Position numbers and translations under genes: made by a program. A stretch of DNA of 35,204 bases from Candidatus Fermentithermobacillaceae bacterium. GTDB lineage: Bacteria > Bacillota > Sulfobacillia > Fermentithermobacillales > Fermentithermobacillaceae. The notes beneath the pieces are model-generated. The model had not been told where the DNA came from and searched no databases. It saw only the letters and a program-made list of their open reading frames with translations. Below are positions 7,813-15,725 of the stretch, piece after piece (position 1 is the stretch's first letter; each line of letters opens with the position of its first letter). Location of the stretch: NCBI GenBank assembly GCA_012512325.1, contig JAAZEL010000066.1, positions 1 to 35,204 of the forward strand, read 5' to 3'.

Positions 7813-8109
7813 ACGGGTGGTGGCAGCGCATTTAGCGGCGCACACACAGGGTGATCTGTGCTCGGGCAGGGATATTGCGTTAAGCGGTGAGTTCGATGCA
7901 TTTCGCCAGGCAGTGATATCGCACCTTGGGTGACCTGTACGGGGCAGGCCCCTTCGTTGCCCAATGGGCTTGCTCCGTGATATCATAAGTGCGCTGGTAT
8001 CGTGACTACAACTACTACCCTAAGAGGAGGATCGCTCCCGGAGCCATGCGCTAAATCTCAACTGTTAACCGCGTTTTGTAACCCACGCGATGGATCGGGA
8101 GTGATCTAT
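7813..8109. other. Intergenic region before the ABC-F gene
   Basis: No gene is supported here. Two loosely similar blocks, CAGGGTGATCTGTGCTCGGG (7849-7868) and TTGGGTGACCTGTACGGGGC (7927-7946), suggest an old duplication about 78 bases apart. A strong AGAGGAGG lies at 8023-8030, but the only ATG after it (8046) gives a two-codon frame, ATG CGC TAA, at an over-long spacing of about 15. Several ABC-F genes are controlled by short leader peptides, so this site deserves a look. The reading frame of the ABC-F gene is also open back to 8002. Confidence 0.35.
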
Positions 8110-9948
8110 ATGGTCTTGCTTTGGCTCCGCAATATAGGCATATCCTTCCAGGGTATTCCCGTGCTGGAAGATGTGGATGCTTTTGTCTCCCAGGGTTCCC
8201 GGGTGGGGGTCATCGGCCCTAACGGAAGTGGCAAGTCCACCCTTCTCAAAATAATCACAGGCTGTGTCAAACCCACTCAGGGAGTCGTAGAACGGGCGAA
8301 GACGCTGAGGATAGGGTATGTGCCGCCTCAAGAAGATGTTATGTTTCAAGGCGGACCGACGCTTGAGAGCGGACCCGCGCCCCAGGACGAGCCCACCACA
8401 CTAGGCAGGCAGGCGCCTCAAGATGTGACGACAGTTGGAGGTGGCACGGTATCCCCTGACCGGACCCCCCTGGATCTCATAGGCCCGGAACACTCCGGAA
8501 TGCTTGGCCGGTTCGGGCTCTCCCGGCGCCTGTGGGACCAACCTGTGTCTGCCCTCAGCGGCGGGGAACGGGCCAGACTGCTTCTGGCAGTAGCCATCGC
8601 AAACACCCCTGAACTTCTGGTGCTTGACGAACCTACCAATCACATGGACATCGGCGCTGTGGAGGCGCTGGAAACGCTGATTAAGGGTTTTCCCGGGACC
8701 GTCTTGATCGCGTCCCATGACCGATACTTCTTAGACTCGGTGTGCAGCGAAATATGGCGGGTTGAAAACCGCAGGGTGAAGGCGTACAAGGGCAACTACT
8801 CGGCTTACGTAGAGGCACGGCGGGTGGAAGAGGCTAGTCTGGCCAGGGAGTATTCCAAATGGCGGACTTCAGTCGACAGGCTGGCCGTTGAGGTGCGGGC
8901 CAGGCAGCAATGGTATGACAAAGCCCACAGGGATGCGGGCAAGAATGACTACCTGAGGAGGCGGGCTAAGAAACACGCCAGGCAGTTCAAGGCTAAGCAG
9001 AAGAAGCTGGATAAGCTGCTTGAAGACCGGCCTGAGAAACCACCAGCTGTTAAGCCTGTGACGATAAAGCTCCAGGAAGGCTCCTACAGAACCAAGACCA
9101 TCCTTAGGGCTCGGGATTTGTCCTTCAGATATGAAACGGGAACCTCTCCAATCATAGCAGATGCTACTTTCGCAGTGTCTCCCGGCGAGAAGATCGCCCT
9201 TGTGGGGCCTAACGGTTGTGGCAAGACGACCATGATAAGGCTGTTTGCAGGGGAGCTGATACCGGAAGCCGGTGGCCTTTGGGTGAACCCCAACATACAG
9301 GCGGGCTACCTCGCCCAAATGCTCGACCATCTGGATTTGTCCCGCAGTGCGGCTGATAACGTCTCACTGCATACCGGCAGGACCATTCCTGAAGCCAGGC
9401 GCCTTCTCGGGTATCTGGGGATATCCAAGCAGGCCCAGATCATGCCTTTGGGCAAACTCAGTGCGGGGCAACGCACCAAAGTTGCCTTAGCCTGCCTTAC
9501 CTTTGCTCCCTTTGACCTCTTGCTCTTGGATGAACCTACAAACCACTTGGACGTAACCGCCAGGGAAGCTGCGGAGGAAGCGTTGGCAGCCTTCCCCGGA
9601 GCAGTCATAGTCGCTACCCATGACAGGTTTTTCATCGACAAGGTATGTGGATCTATATGGCACCTTGAAAAGGGAAAGCTTCACATATACGAAGGCTCAT
9701 ATGCCGAGTTCCGGGCCCGGGTTGAGGCCGGGAAGCAAAGGTACTGCGCAGATGAAGAAGATACAGGCGGTACGCCGGCCGGCCCGGGATTGCCAGGAGA
9801 CAGGAAAGCCGTGGAACTGGCGCTCAGGACCAAGCTGGCGTATATTGCCTCGCGACTTGGGTTTGTGGACGATGAAGCGGAGAAGCTCCGGCTGGAATCT
9901 GAGTACGAGGAGACTCTGGCCAAACTCAGGCGGCTGGAGAGGGACTAA
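8110..9948 (+). CDS. ABC-F family ATPase (translation factor or ribosome protection)
   Basis: A 612-residue soluble protein with two ATPase domains and no membrane segments. Domain 1 has Walker A GPNGSGKST, signature LSGGERARL and Walker B LLVLDEPTNHMD. Domain 2 has GPNGCGKTT, LSAGQRTKV and LLLLDEPTNHLD. Between them is the charged helical linker that contacts P-site tRNA in this family. A lysine- and arginine-rich tail ends in a coiled coil. Known members (EttA, VmlR, Uup) act on the ribosome; which role applies here is not clear. The stretch between Walker A and the signature of domain 1, normally the arm region, is a Pro/Gln/Gly/Thr-rich segment with a 36-base in-frame repeat (APQD at 8377 and 8413). 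ATG at 8110 is preferred over upstream in-frame starts because homology begins there, though its ribosome site (GGGAG) is modest. Confidence 0.88.
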   Translation: MVLLWLRNIGISFQGIPVLEDVDAFVSQGSRVGVIGPNGSGKSTLLKIITGCVKPTQGVVERAKTLRIGYVPPQEDVMFQGGPTLESGPAPQDEPTTLGRQAPQDVTTVGGGTVSPDRTPLDLIGPEHSGMLGRFGLSRRLWDQPVSALSGGERARLLLAVAIANTPELLVLDEPTNHMDIGAVEALETLIKGFPGTVLIASHDRYFLDSVCSEIWRVENRRVKAYKGNYSAYVEARRVEEASLAREYSKWRTSVDRLAVEVRARQQWYDKAHRDAGKNDYLRRRAKKHARQFKAKQKKLDKLLEDRPEKPPAVKPVTIKLQEGSYRTKTILRARDLSFRYETGTSPIIADATFAVSPGEKIALVGPNGCGKTTMIRLFAGELIPEAGGLWVNPNIQAGYLAQMLDHLDLSRSAADNVSLHTGRTIPEARRLLGYLGISKQAQIMPLGKLSAGQRTKVALACLTFAPFDLLLLDEPTNHLDVTAREAAEEALAAFPGAVIVATHDRFFIDKVCGSIWHLEKGKLHIYEGSYAEFRARVEAGKQRYCADEEDTGGTPAGPGLPGDRKAVELALRTKLAYIASRLGFVDDEAEKLRLESEYEETLAKLRRLERD

Positions 9949-10000
9949 AGCTGTGAAGGGGCATGAAACAGAGGAACTAGGACCGTAGCCGGTGGAGGGT

Positions 10001-10256
10001 CGACCAGAAACCGGGGAACGCATTAAGAACTGAGATCCGACTGGGAACCGACCAGGAACCAGCCATAAATCGATCAAGAACAGACCAGGAACTGACCAGG
10101 GTCCGACCTAGCCACGACTAAGAACCGAGCAGGGCCCCGCCAGGGCCAGGCTAAGGATCGGTCGGGAACCGACCAGTGACTGGCCAGACCCAACTAGGAA
10201 CAAGCCGGGAATCAACCAGTCATCGGCCAGGACCCGACTGGGAATAGACTGAGAAC
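10001..10256. repeat. 11-bp degenerate tandem array, at least 20 units
   Basis: From 10038 to 10256 the sequence divides into 20 consecutive units, 19 of exactly 11 bases and one of 10 (at 10192). Consensus is about CGACCAGGAAC. Examples are CGACTGGGAAC (10038), CGACCAGGAAC (10049), CGATCAAGAAC (10071), CGGTCGGGAAC (10159) and CGACTGGGAAT (10235). A further unit (CGACCAGAAAC) lies at 10001. Substitutions are many but indels nearly absent. Eleven is not a multiple of three and no frame stays open through it in a meaningful way. The array fills the space between the ABC-F and guaA genes. From 10257 to 10351 there is a short leader with a weak promoter-like pair (TTGTTG, GATACA, 16 apart) before the guaA ribosome site. 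Confidence 0.92.
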
Positions 10257-10351
10257 GATAATGGGTGTAAGCCCTACTCTGTAGTACTTGTTGCGCCAAT
10301 CTCTCAGGTGATACAGTCATTATGTGGGAATGCACGGAGGGGATGATGACC

Positions 10352-11809
10352 ATGGCAGAACATGATAAGCAAGCAAGCAGTCCACATGGTGGGAGACGGG
10401 GCAGATCAGATGACAAGCAAGCAAGCAGTTCACATGATGGGAGACAGGGCAGACCAGATGACAAGCAGGCAAGCAAGCCACATGATGGGCAAGCAAGCAG
10501 GCCACAGGATAGCCGACAGGCCGGACCACATGATAGGCAGCTGAGCGGGCCCGGGGAAAAACGACACCACAGACCGCAGGGCATTCAGCATTGCGGACCG
10601 GTGAACAGTCAGCAGAACAGGAAGGGCAGGCAACGCAACAACGAATGGTACGCCCGGTTTGTCCGTGATTCCATATCTCACATAAGGGAAACAGTAGGAG
10701 ATTCCAAGGCCATCGTAGGCGTTTCCGGCGGGGTGGATTCCACCGTCGCAACTGTATTAGTACATAGAGCCATAGGTGACAAGCTGATACCGGTGATGAT
10801 AGACCACGGTCTGCTCAGAGAAGGTGAAGTTGAACTCGTGGTCTCCGCCTTTTCAGAATTGGGCATCCATCTCCGGGTGGTGGACGCCGGCGCCCGTTTT
10901 CTGGCACGGCTCAAAGGGGTCGCGGACCCGGAGGAAAAGCGCAAAGTCATCGGCGAAGAGTTCATACGCGTGTTCGAGGACGAAGCAGCCAAGTACGGAG
11001 ACGTCCGTTTTTTGGTGCAGGGCACCATCCTCTCTGACGTGGTAGAGTCGGGTACATCAGTTGAGCTTGCAGTTGGGGATTCAGCGAGCGATATAGATGA
11101 GGACATAGGTGAGGATATAGGTGAAGACACAGGTGCCCATAGAGGTAAGGATGTAGGTAAGGATGCCGGTGAGGATGCATTTGAGGATGCCGATGAGGAT
11201 GCAGGCGAGGATACAGGCGGGGATCCGGGTGATGGTGAGGACAAAACTGAGGATGCAGGAGAGGACACAAGAGACGCAGGCACCCCTCAGCTCGTAAAGA
11301 GCCATCACAACGTAGGGGGCTTGCCTGAGCACATGGATTTTGAACTGCTTGAGCCCTTGAGAGAGCTATACAAAGAGCAAGTGAGGCTGGTAGGCGAAGC
11401 CCTAGGGCTGCCCAAATCCCTCATCTACCGGCATCCGTTCCCAGGGCCGGGTTTGGCCGTGAGGGTGCTGGGAGAGGTGACAAAAGAGAAACTGGATACC
11501 CTTAGGAAGGCCCAAGCAGTGCTTGACAGGGAGATCCTCGAGTCGGGTTGGTACGATAACTTGTGGCAATACTTCTGTGTGCTCCCTAATGTAAGGACCG
11601 TGGGCGTCAAAGACGGCCGAAGGACTTACGGACATCTGATCGGCGTACGGGCGGTCTTGTCCTCTGATGCCATGGTAGCCAAGTGGGCTCCCATCCCCCA
11701 CCATGTGCTTGACAGGATAGCTCTAAAGATTACAGAAGAAATTCCCCAGGTAAACAGGGTAGTATACGATATCACCTCTAAACCGCCGGGAACGATTGAG
11801 TGGGAATAG
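10352..11809 (+). CDS. guaA: GMP synthase, ATP-pyrophosphatase and dimerization domains only
   Basis: A 485-residue protein that amidates XMP to GMP. The PP-loop SGGVDS (125-130), DHGLLREGE, the KSHHNVGGLPE motif (316-326) and the C-terminal dimerization domain ending KPPGTIEWE are all present. The N-terminal glutamine amidotransferase domain of ordinary bacterial GuaA (about 190 residues) is absent; in its place are about 97 low-complexity residues rich in Gln, Ser, His, Asp and Arg. A second insert of about 78 acidic residues (236-314) sits between ESGT and VKSHHN, where most homologues have only a few. It may use free ammonia or a separate amidotransferase subunit, as in archaea; none is in this window. 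ATG at 10352 is chosen because GGAGGGG ends nine bases upstream; ATGs at 10322, 10343 and 10346 are in frame. purB follows 14 bases downstream. Confidence 0.9.
   Translation: MAEHDKQASSPHGGRRGRSDDKQASSSHDGRQGRPDDKQASKPHDGQASRPQDSRQAGPHDRQLSGPGEKRHHRPQGIQHCGPVNSQQNRKGRQRNNEWYARFVRDSISHIRETVGDSKAIVGVSGGVDSTVATVLVHRAIGDKLIPVMIDHGLLREGEVELVVSAFSELGIHLRVVDAGARFLARLKGVADPEEKRKVIGEEFIRVFEDEAAKYGDVRFLVQGTILSDVVESGTSVELAVGDSASDIDEDIGEDIGEDTGAHRGKDVGKDAGEDAFEDADEDAGEDTGGDPGDGEDKTEDAGEDTRDAGTPQLVKSHHNVGGLPEHMDFELLEPLRELYKEQVRLVGEALGLPKSLIYRHPFPGPGLAVRVLGEVTKEKLDTLRKAQAVLDREILESGWYDNLWQYFCVLPNVRTVGVKDGRRTYGHLIGVRAVLSSDAMVAKWAPIPHHVLDRIALKITEEIPQVNRVVYDITSKPPGTIEWE
10364..10550 (+). repeat. In-frame 48-bp repeat in the guaA N-terminal extension
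   Basis: Two full 48-base units (10364-10411 and 10412-10459) encode DKQASSPHGGRRGRSD and DKQASSSHDGRQGRPD, and a third begins at 10460 (DKQASKPHDG). It then breaks into shorter QASRPQDSR and QAGPHDRQ variants. The underlying smaller unit is about nine residues, QASxPHDGR. All lengths here are multiples of three, so the reading frame is kept. Confidence 0.85.
11099..11281 (+). repeat. In-frame 12-bp acidic repeat inside guaA
   Basis: Eleven uninterrupted four-codon units (residues 250-293; bases 11099-11230) follow the pattern E/K-D-x-G: EDIG, EDIG, EDTG, AHRG, KDVG, KDAG, EDAF, EDAD, EDAG, EDTG, GDPG. After a six-residue break come EDAG and EDTR. The DNA unit is about GAGGATATAGGT. The insert lies beside the KSHHN segment of the ATP-pyrophosphatase domain, probably in the flexible lid loop. 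Confidence 0.9.
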
Positions 11810-11823
11810 GAGGGAAGCACCGC

Positions 11824-13128
11824 ATGATCCCACGTTACACAAGGCCTGAAATGGCGCGTCTATGGACCGACGAGAACAAGTACCGCCGCTGGCTGGAAGT
11901 TGAGATCCTTGCATTGGAAGCATGGGAGCTCCTCGGGAAAGTGCCGCCGGGCACCGCCAAGGCCGTCAGGGAAAACGCCAGGATAGACGTGGACCGCATA
12001 GCCGAAATCGAATCCCGGGTGCGGCATGATGTGATTGCCTTTGTGAGCCAGGTGGCGGAAACCGCAGGGGAAGCGGGTAAGTACATCCACTACGGCCTCA
12101 CATCGTACGATGTGGTCGACACCGCCTTGTCTTCATTGCTCAGGGATTCGCTCATGATTATCCTGGACGACGTAAGCAGGCTCTTGGATGTCCTCGGTAA
12201 GCTGGCGGTGCGGTACAAGCATACTCCAATGATAGGGCGGACCCACGGGGTTCACGCAGAACCGGTGACCTTCGGCCTTGTGCTCGCCCTATGGTATGAG
12301 GAGATGAGAAGGAACCGGACCAGGGTGGAATTAGCCCTCTCAGAAATATCCGTGGGAAAACTGTCGGGTGCCGTAGGTACTTACGCCCACGTGGACCCGT
12401 TTGTGGAGCGATACGTGTGTGAGAAGCTGGGGCTGGAGCCTGCGCCTTTGTCCAACCAGATAATCCAGCGGGACAGGCACGCAATGTGTATAAGCGTCCT
12501 TGCAGTAGTGGCAGGCACGTTGGAAAAGATGGCGATCACCCTGAGGGGACTGGCCAGAACTGAGATCCGTGAAGTTGAAGAGGCTTTCAGGCAAGGGCAA
12601 AAGGGTTCCTCGGCCATGCCCCACAAGCGTAATCCTGTGGGCTTGGAGCAGATATGCGGTATGGCGCGGCTTATGCGAGCTTATGCATCGGCTGCTTTGG
12701 AGAATAACAGCCTCTGGGATCAGAGGGACATATCCAATTCCTCTGTGGAACGGATAATAGTGCCCGATTCGGTGATCCTCCTCAACTACATGCTCAACCG
12801 CATGACGGGGATCCTTTTGGGCCTCAGGGTATATCCCGACAGGATGCTTTACAACCTAAACCTTACCGGCGGACTTGTGTTTTCTGAAGAAGTGATGTTG
12901 CTCTTGATCTCAAAGGGGTTTACCAGGGAAGAAGCCTACGGGAAAGTGCAGGAACTGGCCATGGCAGCCTGGGAGGGGGGCGCCTCTTTCAAGCAAAGGG
13001 TGCTTGAAGACCCTGAGATTTCTCGGGTGTGCACTGCCGGAGAGATAGAAGCATGTTTTGACTTCGACAAGACACTTGCCCACGTAGATGCCGTGTTTGA
13101 GCGGCTGGGGCTGACGGGCGAAGGTTAG
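11824..13128 (+). CDS. purB: Adenylosuccinate lyase
   Basis: A 434-residue enzyme, close to the usual 430, that releases fumarate from SAICAR and from adenylosuccinate in purine synthesis. The family signature GSSAMPHKRNP is intact at about residues 262-272, with the catalytic Ser in the flexible loop. The earlier conserved segments TSYDVVDTA (near 98) and RTHGVHAEP (near 139, with the catalytic His) are also present. ATG at 11824 is supported by GGAGGG about nine bases upstream; a GTG at 11800 would overlap guaA. It lies between guaA and purL in one operon. Unlike both neighbours it carries no repeat-derived insert that I can see. Confidence 0.95.
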   Translation: MIPRYTRPEMARLWTDENKYRRWLEVEILALEAWELLGKVPPGTAKAVRENARIDVDRIAEIESRVRHDVIAFVSQVAETAGEAGKYIHYGLTSYDVVDTALSSLLRDSLMIILDDVSRLLDVLGKLAVRYKHTPMIGRTHGVHAEPVTFGLVLALWYEEMRRNRTRVELALSEISVGKLSGAVGTYAHVDPFVERYVCEKLGLEPAPLSNQIIQRDRHAMCISVLAVVAGTLEKMAITLRGLARTEIREVEEAFRQGQKGSSAMPHKRNPVGLEQICGMARLMRAYASAALENNSLWDQRDISNSSVERIIVPDSVILLNYMLNRMTGILLGLRVYPDRMLYNLNLTGGLVFSEEVMLLLISKGFTREEAYGKVQELAMAAWEGGASFKQRVLEDPEISRVCTAGEIEACFDFDKTLAHVDAVFERLGLTGEG

Positions 13129-13181
13129 GATTGACGGGCCTGTGCATACCAATACAGAACCAAGAGCCAAGGGGGCGGTGC

Positions 13182-15677
13182 ATGGTGAACAATCGTAACG
13201 GAAGACACAATACGGTCAACAATCGTGACGAGCGCGACGAAAGGCCCAATGCGGTGAGCAATGGCGACGGAAGGCGCAATATGGTGACTAATAAGGGCGA
13301 AAAAAGCAATATGGTGAGCGATCACGACGGAAGACGCAATGACGAAAAGGCTAAAGACGGCGCTTGGAGAGAGCTGGGCCTCAAAGATGATGAGTACCGG
13401 ATGATCGTCGAAAAACTGGGCCGTGAGCCCAACTTCACCGAGTTGGGTATGTTTGCAGTGATGTGGTCGGAGCATTGCGGGTACAAGCATTCAAAGAACC
13501 TCCTGAAAAAACTGCCTGTGACCGGTCCCCGGATTCTGGTCGGACCTGGCGAAAACGCAGGAGTGGTCGACATTGGGGACGGTTTGGGCGTTGCATTCAA
13601 GATCGAGTCCCACAACCACCCTTGCGCAGTTGAGCCGTATGAGGCGGCAGGCACGGGGGTAGGGGGAATTGTCAGGGACATCCTTGCAATGGGTTCACGT
13701 CCCGTGGCGCTGGCCGGCTCTTTCAGGTTCGGCCCGCCAGACGCTGAAAGGTCCAGGTTTCTGTTTTGCCGGGCAATTGCAGGGGCAACCGCCTACGGAG
13801 ATGCCTTGGGCATTCCTACGATCAGTACTGAGATTATGTTCGCACAACCGTATGCCAACAACCCTCTCTGTAACGTGTTGTGCGCCGGTATCTTGCGTCA
13901 CGACCAACTCCGCAAGGGCTTGGCCACGGGCGTGGGCAATGTGGTCATGATCGCCGGCAACTCTACAGGCAGGGACGGCATCCACGGCTGCACTTTTGCA
14001 TCGGACGAACTTGGAGATGTAGGTACCGAAGGGTCTTCTCACGTTGCGTCAGGGGATCCTCTGATGGGCAAGGGTCTTATTGAAGCTTGCCTTGAGATGA
14101 TGGCTGAAGGCCTGGTTCTGGGAATTCAGGATATGGGTGCCGCGGGGATCACTTCGTCCGGAGCGGAAACCGCAGCCAGGGCGGGCACGGGACTAGCCAT
14201 TGAGGTTTCGAAGGTCCCGGTAAGGGAAGAGGGGATGACCCCGTATGAAATCATGCTGTCAGAAAGCCAGGAACGCATGCTCTTGATTGTGACGCCTGAA
14301 AACCTGGACAGAGTTACGGAGATCGGCAAGAAGTGGGACCTCCACGTCGCCGAGATAGGTGTAGTCAACGATTCGGGCAATCTCCAGGTTTACGCCAACG
14401 GCGTCAAGGTGGCTGACGTGCCGGTAGATATCCTCACCCGAGCCCCGGTGTATGAGCCTGAAAGCAAGGAGCCTGCCTATTTGGAAGATACCAGGAGGTT
14501 TTCGGCAGGCTCAGTTCCTGTCCCGGAAATAGATGAGTTCAACGCCATTTTGACTAAGCTCTTGGCATCGCCCAACATAGTTTCAAAACAGGCGTTGTAC
14601 GACCGGTTTGCCGCTGACCGGTTTGCCGGTGGAGCCAGTGCAGAAATAGCAGGTGAAGTGGGGACAAGGATGGGCGAGGTAAGCAGCCCTCGCGAAGGCG
14701 GGGTCACCCAAGGTCTTGGGAAAGCCGGCATCCCAGAGGTGGGTGTAGGGGTGATCCGGGTTGAAGGCACCTCCAAGGGCTTGGCTGTTACCACCAGGTG
14801 CAACGGCAGGCTGGTTTACCTGAATCCCAGGGCAGGCACCCAATGGGCTGTTGCCCAGGCAGCCAGGGCGTTGGCGGCAACAGGGGCCGTTCCCCTGGCA
14901 ATCACCAACTGTCTCAACTTCGGCAACCCTGAGAAACCGGAAATCTTCTGGCAACTCAAACAATCAGTGGAAGGTATGGCAGAAGCATGTTCAGCCCTCG
15001 ACACTCCCGTCGCCGGAGGTAACGTGAGCTTGTACAACGAAACCCAGGGAGAGCCTGTGTATCCTACCCCTGTGATAGGGATGATTGGCCTCCTGGACGA
15101 TGCACGCAAAGCGGTTACCCCTGGGTTTAAGGCGGCAGGCCACAAGATTGCCGTCATCGGGAAGATTTACGGGGACAACAGGTCCTTGCACGGCAGCGAG
15201 TATCTCCGACTGATTCACGGCGTTACGGGCGGAGACATAAGGTATCCCGACCTTGAGATGGAAAAACGCATTGTCAAGATCCTGACCGAGGGAGCAAGGC
15301 AGGGGCTGTTTGCTTCAGCCCACAGCGTTGCCTTGGGCGGCCTGGCTGTTGCCCTGGCCCAGTCGTGTATCTGGGGCCAAGAGGGAGCCAGGGGCGCAGA
15401 CATCCGCCTGGGCGCCCTCCACGGGATAATTGAGCCTTCCCACAGGCCTGACGGGGTACTCTTCGGGGAGAGCGATTCCGTGGTCATCGTGAGTTTTGCA
15501 CCGGAGCACGAACGTCACATTGAGGCACTCTGCCGCGACAACAAGGTGCCCTTTACACCGGCCGGGACGGTTACCGCCGACGGACTGGTAGTCAAGAGGT
15601 GCAGCGCCTGCTTGGAGGCGGAAATCATCAAACTGGGTTACCAAGATATGGTCCATGCGTATTACATTAGTGTATGA
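13182..15677 (+). CDS. purL: Phosphoribosylformylglycinamidine synthase, small PurL type
   Basis: An 831-residue ATP-dependent enzyme that makes FGAM from FGAR. The Bacillus-type PurL is about 740 residues and works with PurQ and PurS, neither of which is in this window. Family landmarks are MWSEHCGYKHSK, KIESHNHPCAVEPYEAAGTG, GGIVRDILAMGSRP and ITNCLNFGNPEKP. The excess length comes from an N-terminal extension of about 60 residues made of 10-residue repeats, and an insert of about 30-40 residues near bases 14613-14745 between YDRF and GVIRVEGTSKGLAVTT. That insert begins with a direct repeat GACCGGTTTGCCG (14601 and 14616). ATG at 13182 is preceded by AGGGGG; homology to other PurL proteins begins only near AWRELGL, so the true start could be later, but no good ribosome site was found there. 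Confidence 0.92.
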   Translation: MVNNRNGRHNTVNNRDERDERPNAVSNGDGRRNMVTNKGEKSNMVSDHDGRRNDEKAKDGAWRELGLKDDEYRMIVEKLGREPNFTELGMFAVMWSEHCGYKHSKNLLKKLPVTGPRILVGPGENAGVVDIGDGLGVAFKIESHNHPCAVEPYEAAGTGVGGIVRDILAMGSRPVALAGSFRFGPPDAERSRFLFCRAIAGATAYGDALGIPTISTEIMFAQPYANNPLCNVLCAGILRHDQLRKGLATGVGNVVMIAGNSTGRDGIHGCTFASDELGDVGTEGSSHVASGDPLMGKGLIEACLEMMAEGLVLGIQDMGAAGITSSGAETAARAGTGLAIEVSKVPVREEGMTPYEIMLSESQERMLLIVTPENLDRVTEIGKKWDLHVAEIGVVNDSGNLQVYANGVKVADVPVDILTRAPVYEPESKEPAYLEDTRRFSAGSVPVPEIDEFNAILTKLLASPNIVSKQALYDRFAADRFAGGASAEIAGEVGTRMGEVSSPREGGVTQGLGKAGIPEVGVGVIRVEGTSKGLAVTTRCNGRLVYLNPRAGTQWAVAQAARALAATGAVPLAITNCLNFGNPEKPEIFWQLKQSVEGMAEACSALDTPVAGGNVSLYNETQGEPVYPTPVIGMIGLLDDARKAVTPGFKAAGHKIAVIGKIYGDNRSLHGSEYLRLIHGVTGGDIRYPDLEMEKRIVKILTEGARQGLFASAHSVALGGLAVALAQSCIWGQEGARGADIRLGALHGIIEPSHRPDGVLFGESDSVVIVSFAPEHERHIEALCRDNKVPFTPAGTVTADGLVVKRCSACLEAEIIKLGYQDMVHAYYISV
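13185..13343 (+). repeat. In-frame 30-bp repeat at the purL N-terminus
   Basis: Five units encode VNNRNGRHNT (13185), VNNRDERDERPNA (13215, 39 bases), VSNGDGRRNM (13254), VTNKGEKSNM (13284) and VSDHDGRRND (13314). Four are exactly 30 bases and the fifth is 39, so the frame is kept. Units share V-x-N/D and R/S-N-M/A/T ends. Confidence 0.85.
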
Positions 15678-15725
15678 ATGTCCCATTCGCCATGTTATTC
15701 CCAAGTGCAGTGGAGGTGCACATGG

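Noticed and set aside
8046-8054. Two-codon leader peptide (ATG CGC TAA) controlling the ABC-F gene
   Set aside because: The AGGAGG site is about 15 bases away, too far for efficient use, and no attenuator hairpin is clear; mentioned only as a site to check.
2781-10256. Diversity-generating retroelement with variable repeats
   Set aside because: No reverse transcriptase gene is present and unit differences are not confined to adenines of a template.
10298-10309. Glycine-riboswitch-like string AATCTCTCAGGT ahead of guaA
   Set aside because: It matches the 3' part of a glycine aptamer, but no pairing GGAGAG strand or other core lies upstream; chance match.
10322-10351. Start of guaA at 10322, 10343 or 10346
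   Set aside because: Only ATG at 10352 has a normal spacing (nine bases) from GGAGGGG; the others lie before, on, or too close to it.
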